Shown here piece after piece: positions 6,187-8,251 of a DNA stretch of 8,251 nt. Under the pieces are notes generated by a model, which saw only the letters and a program-made list of their open reading frames with translations, ran no database searches and had not been told where the DNA came from. The DNA comes from Candidatus Omnitrophota bacterium (GTDB lineage: Bacteria; Omnitrophota; Gorgyraeia; Gygaellales; Profunditerraquicolaceae). The DNA lies in assembly GCA_028710845.1 (NCBI GenBank), contig JAQTTI010000046.1, forward strand, positions 1-8,251, in the 5' to 3' direction. The first letter of the stretch is position 1. Each line of letters starts with the position of its first letter. The translations under genes were made by a program, and so were the position numbers.

Positions 6187-7425
6187 TTACGGAGTCATTG
6201 TAAATATCTTGTGGGCAATATCCGGGTATTTAGCGATAAACTTTAATTCATCGTCTACAAGCGGCTTCTGGTTATGCACATTGGCATACCTGACTAATTC
6301 TAATATCCGCGTGGCTTCTTCGTCATTTTTAAACGGCACCTCTAACTTTTCATAAACATTACGAAAACCTTTAATCCCCGAATATTCTCCTGCCGTAATC
6401 TTTCTTCCCGTTTCGATTATTTCGGGTTCTCCGCGGCCAAGCTCTTCATAATCATAAAGCTCATAATTACGCCTGTCTTTTAAAGCGCCATCGGCATGGA
6501 TACCGGATTCATGGGCGAATGCATTCGAACCTACTCCCGGCTGGTTTATCGGAATAGGGACTCCGAAGGCATAAGAAGCGTATTTACATATTTTCCAGGC
6601 AGTTTTCAGATTTATCTTTTCATCCAAATGGTAATCAGCCATGTACTGGCCGTACTTGAGCGCCAAAATTACCGAAACCAGGTCGGCATTGCCGGCACGC
6701 TCTCCCATGCCGTTTACGCAGGTATTTATATAAGAATCTACTCCTGCATCTGAAGCAGCTTTAGCTCCGGCAATGGAGTTAGCTACTACCAAGCCTAAAT
6801 CATTATGGCAGTGGACCTCTATAGGAAGTTTTACCGCTTCTGCCAGCAATTTAATCTTTTCATAAATACTAAATGGCGTATCACAACCAAGCGTATCACA
6901 ATAACGAATCCTGTGCGCACCCGCTTCTTTGGCCTTAAGGGCAAATTTGATCAAGTAATCGACATCTGTACGCGAGGCATCTTCTGCGTTTACTCCCACT
7001 CCAAGCGCGCCTAATTTTATCGCCTCAGCCACCGCTTCTTGCATTTCCTTGATAATCGAATCATGATCTAGCTTTCCTTTAAACTTATGGACGATCATTT
7101 GATCGCTGGTAGAAATAGAAAGGTTCAGGTATTTAAGCTTAGGCACCAATTTAAACGCATTTTTTACATCATCTTTAGTGGCCCTTAACCAGCCGCTTAA
7201 CCTGATTCTAGAAAATCCGCCTAATTTAACTAATTCCAGGTTTGCATTCAGGTAATTCGTCTCATGGCGGGTAAGCGGAAAACCAAACTCTGACTGGAAA
7301 ACACCCATTTGGTCAAGGTACCAGTTGATCATTGTTTTCTGCAGCTTAGAAAGACAAATCCGTGACGTTTGCACTCCATCCCGGTTAGTTACATCCAATA
7401 AATAAATCACAGGTTTTACTGCCAT
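6187..7425 (-). CDS. Re-citrate synthase / homocitrate synthase family protein
   Basis: The 412-residue protein is a DRE-TIM metallolyase that condenses acetyl-CoA with a 2-oxoacid. Visible landmarks are DVTNRDGVQT (11-20, with R15 and metal-ligand D16), a GVNAEDASRTD block (144-154), RYCDTLG (174-180), metal-binding HCHND (205-209), NGMGERAGNADL (238-249) and FAHESGIHADG (303-313). The roughly 100-residue leucine-binding domain of LeuA is missing, so leucine feedback of the LeuA kind is not expected. The RDGVQ variant of the usual RDGEQ and the LNLSISTSDQM stretch (100-110) fit, from memory, the group containing the clostridial Re-citrate synthase. In that case it would make citrate from oxaloacetate in place of a normal citrate synthase. 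Homocitrate synthase (lysine or nitrogenase cofactor) or isopropylmalate synthase are alternatives; no lys, nif or leu genes are in view. The ATG follows a GGGGGA ribosome site at 7433-7438. Confidence 0.85.
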   Translation of the reverse strand: MAVKPVIYLLDVTNRDGVQTSRICLSKLQKTMINWYLDQMGVFQSEFGFPLTRHETNYLNANLELVKLGGFSRIRLSGWLRATKDDVKNAFKLVPKLKYLNLSISTSDQMIVHKFKGKLDHDSIIKEMQEAVAEAIKLGALGVGVNAEDASRTDVDYLIKFALKAKEAGAHRIRYCDTLGCDTPFSIYEKIKLLAEAVKLPIEVHCHNDLGLVVANSIAGAKAASDAGVDSYINTCVNGMGERAGNADLVSVILALKYGQYMADYHLDEKINLKTAWKICKYASYAFGVPIPINQPGVGSNAFAHESGIHADGALKDRRNYELYDYEELGRGEPEIIETGRKITAGEYSGIKGFRNVYEKLEVPFKNDEEATRILELVRYANVHNQKPLVDDELKFIAKYPDIAHKIFTMTP

Positions 7426-7454
7426 CTTTACTTCCCCCTATCTTTAATCTTAAC

Positions 7455-8251
7455 TTATTTCTTGATTATTCTTTCCAGCTCTTCCTTATCGGGCACACCG
7501 AGAGAAGAAAAAATTTCCTGGTTATTCAAAAGATAAACCGGTCCGAATAAAATCTTAAGCTCCTTGTTTAAGCTGATGTTTTCACGCAACAGTTTTTGGC
7601 CTTCCTTACCCACTGCGCATTTGTTTACCCTGGAAAGGTTGACACCTTTAGCGCAAGACTCCCAGTCAGAATCGTTGATATTTTTTGCCCGGCAGACAAG
7701 ATAATCCCAAAGAACCTGCGGCTGGTATTTTTGCATGCATACAGCCCTTAAATATTCTCCGACTTCCTGGTTTCCTTTTTTCGCATCAAAACCCATTCCG
7801 CCTTCGATCGCCAAAAAATGCAGCTCCGGCTTGAAATCCTTTACCGCGTTCAGAAGCTTATCGATATCTTTGTCAAAAATACTAAAAAATAAATCCAGCT
7901 CTTTAGGTTTTTTCTTCCGGTCGATAAAGAATGAAAGCCCGCTTCTTTCCGGTTTTAACCAGTAAAAATCACCCCGGTGAATAAAATCATTTTTTATGTT
8001 TTCAAAACCTTTCTCCCCTTCAATGTCTTTGCCGAAAATGTAGACAGGCAAAGCAGTAATCGACAGTTCCTTGATCAAATTTTCAGTCGACTGATCCGGA
8101 TAATAAAGATACTCGACGGTCAAACCGGGGAATCTCCTTTTTAAAGAATTTACCACCTGGTCGGATTTGCAAACGGCGCAATCCCTGGCGGTGATGACTT
8201 TCATGGTTATCTTGCTGGGCATGATAAAGTCGCATTCGGCTTTTAAATCAC
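7455..8251 (-). CDS. Modular thioredoxin-fold protein, 5' end beyond window
   Basis: Residue numbers count from the first in-frame ATG in view, at 8222. The frame stays open upstream to the window edge (residues LKAECDFI precede it) and no ribosome site precedes that ATG, so the gene very likely begins outside. Two thioredoxin-like modules can be seen. The first has a CAVC redox pair (C15, C18) after a beta strand, and a cis-proline loop TALPVY (P59). The second, from about residue 133, begins LHFLAIEGG with no CxxC in the usual place. It has four scattered cysteines (C162, C177, C190, C202) in a helical insertion and a second cis-proline-like GPVYLLNNQE (P228). The QPQVLWDYLVC segment recalls DsbA/GILT-type oxidoreductases. 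A thiol-disulfide role is likely, but location cannot be judged without the N-terminus. It precedes the citrate/homocitrate synthase-like gene by 29 bases, so the two are probably co-transcribed. Confidence 0.7.
   Translation of the reverse strand, partial: DLKAECDFIMPSKITMKVITARDCAVCKSDQVVNSLKRRFPGLTVEYLYYPDQSTENLIKELSITALPVYIFGKDIEGEKGFENIKNDFIHRGDFYWLKPERSGLSFFIDRKKKPKELDLFFSIFDKDIDKLLNAVKDFKPELHFLAIEGGMGFDAKKGNQEVGEYLRAVCMQKYQPQVLWDYLVCRAKNINDSDWESCAKGVNLSRVNKCAVGKEGQKLLRENISLNKELKILFGPVYLLNNQEIFSSLGVPDKEELERIIKK

Noticed and set aside
7786..7798. Thirteen-base word (plus strand AAAACCCATTCCG) also found near 3031, considered as a repeat
   Set aside because: Both copies lie inside coding sequence and encode Gly-Met-Gly-Phe in unrelated proteins; similarity does not extend outward.
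7455..8222. Treating the thioredoxin-like gene as complete from the ATG at 8222
   Set aside because: No ribosome site precedes that ATG and the frame remains open to the window edge, so a partial gene is the safer reading.

Overview
All nine genes in this window lie on the minus strand, so the biological order runs from the right edge to the left. The gene set suggests an anaerobic or microaerophilic bacterium with a Gram-negative type envelope: an OmpA/MotB-domain lipoprotein, UppS and CdsA. The base composition looks moderate and somewhat AT-rich by eye. The combination of a DUF4912 protein next to a GH57 enzyme, a Re-citrate-synthase-like protein and a multi-module thioredoxin-like protein recalls uncultivated lineages such as Omnitrophota. 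That placement is an impression from family knowledge and was not tested.

Right block (8251 to 4864): a thioredoxin-fold protein whose 5' end lies beyond the window; a 412-residue member of the isopropylmalate/homocitrate/Re-citrate synthase family; and purA, which starts with GTG. The gaps are 29 and 54 bases, and the second holds a three-copy heptanucleotide repeat. I see no terminator or convincing promoter inside this block, so the three genes are probably co-transcribed.

Middle block (4863 to about 3680): a strong sigma70-type promoter (TTGACT, 17-base spacer, TATATT) with a leader of about 22 bases drives a two-gene envelope operon. It encodes an OmpA-domain lipoprotein and, one base later, a small membrane-anchored coiled-coil protein. 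The operon ends at a clear Rho-independent terminator.

Left block (3662 to 1): a DUF4912 protein, a GH57 glucan-branching-type enzyme, uppS and the first 134 codons of cdsA. The first two junctions have one-base gaps and uppS/cdsA overlap by 11 bases, so this is a tight operon. It joins alpha-glucan metabolism to the conserved uppS-cdsA pair that supplies the lipid carrier for the cell wall and CDP-diacylglycerol for phospholipids. Its best promoter candidate overlaps the preceding terminator hairpin, so the transcript would start in or just after the hairpin's T-tract.

No RNA genes, insertion sequences, CRISPR arrays or attachment sites were recognised, and there is no gene-free stretch longer than 77 bases. 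Nothing here is clearly a new defence or mobile system. The points most worth a second look are the probable Re-citrate synthase, the terminator/promoter overlap, the DUF4912-GH57-uppS-cdsA arrangement and the edge-truncated modular thioredoxin-like protein.
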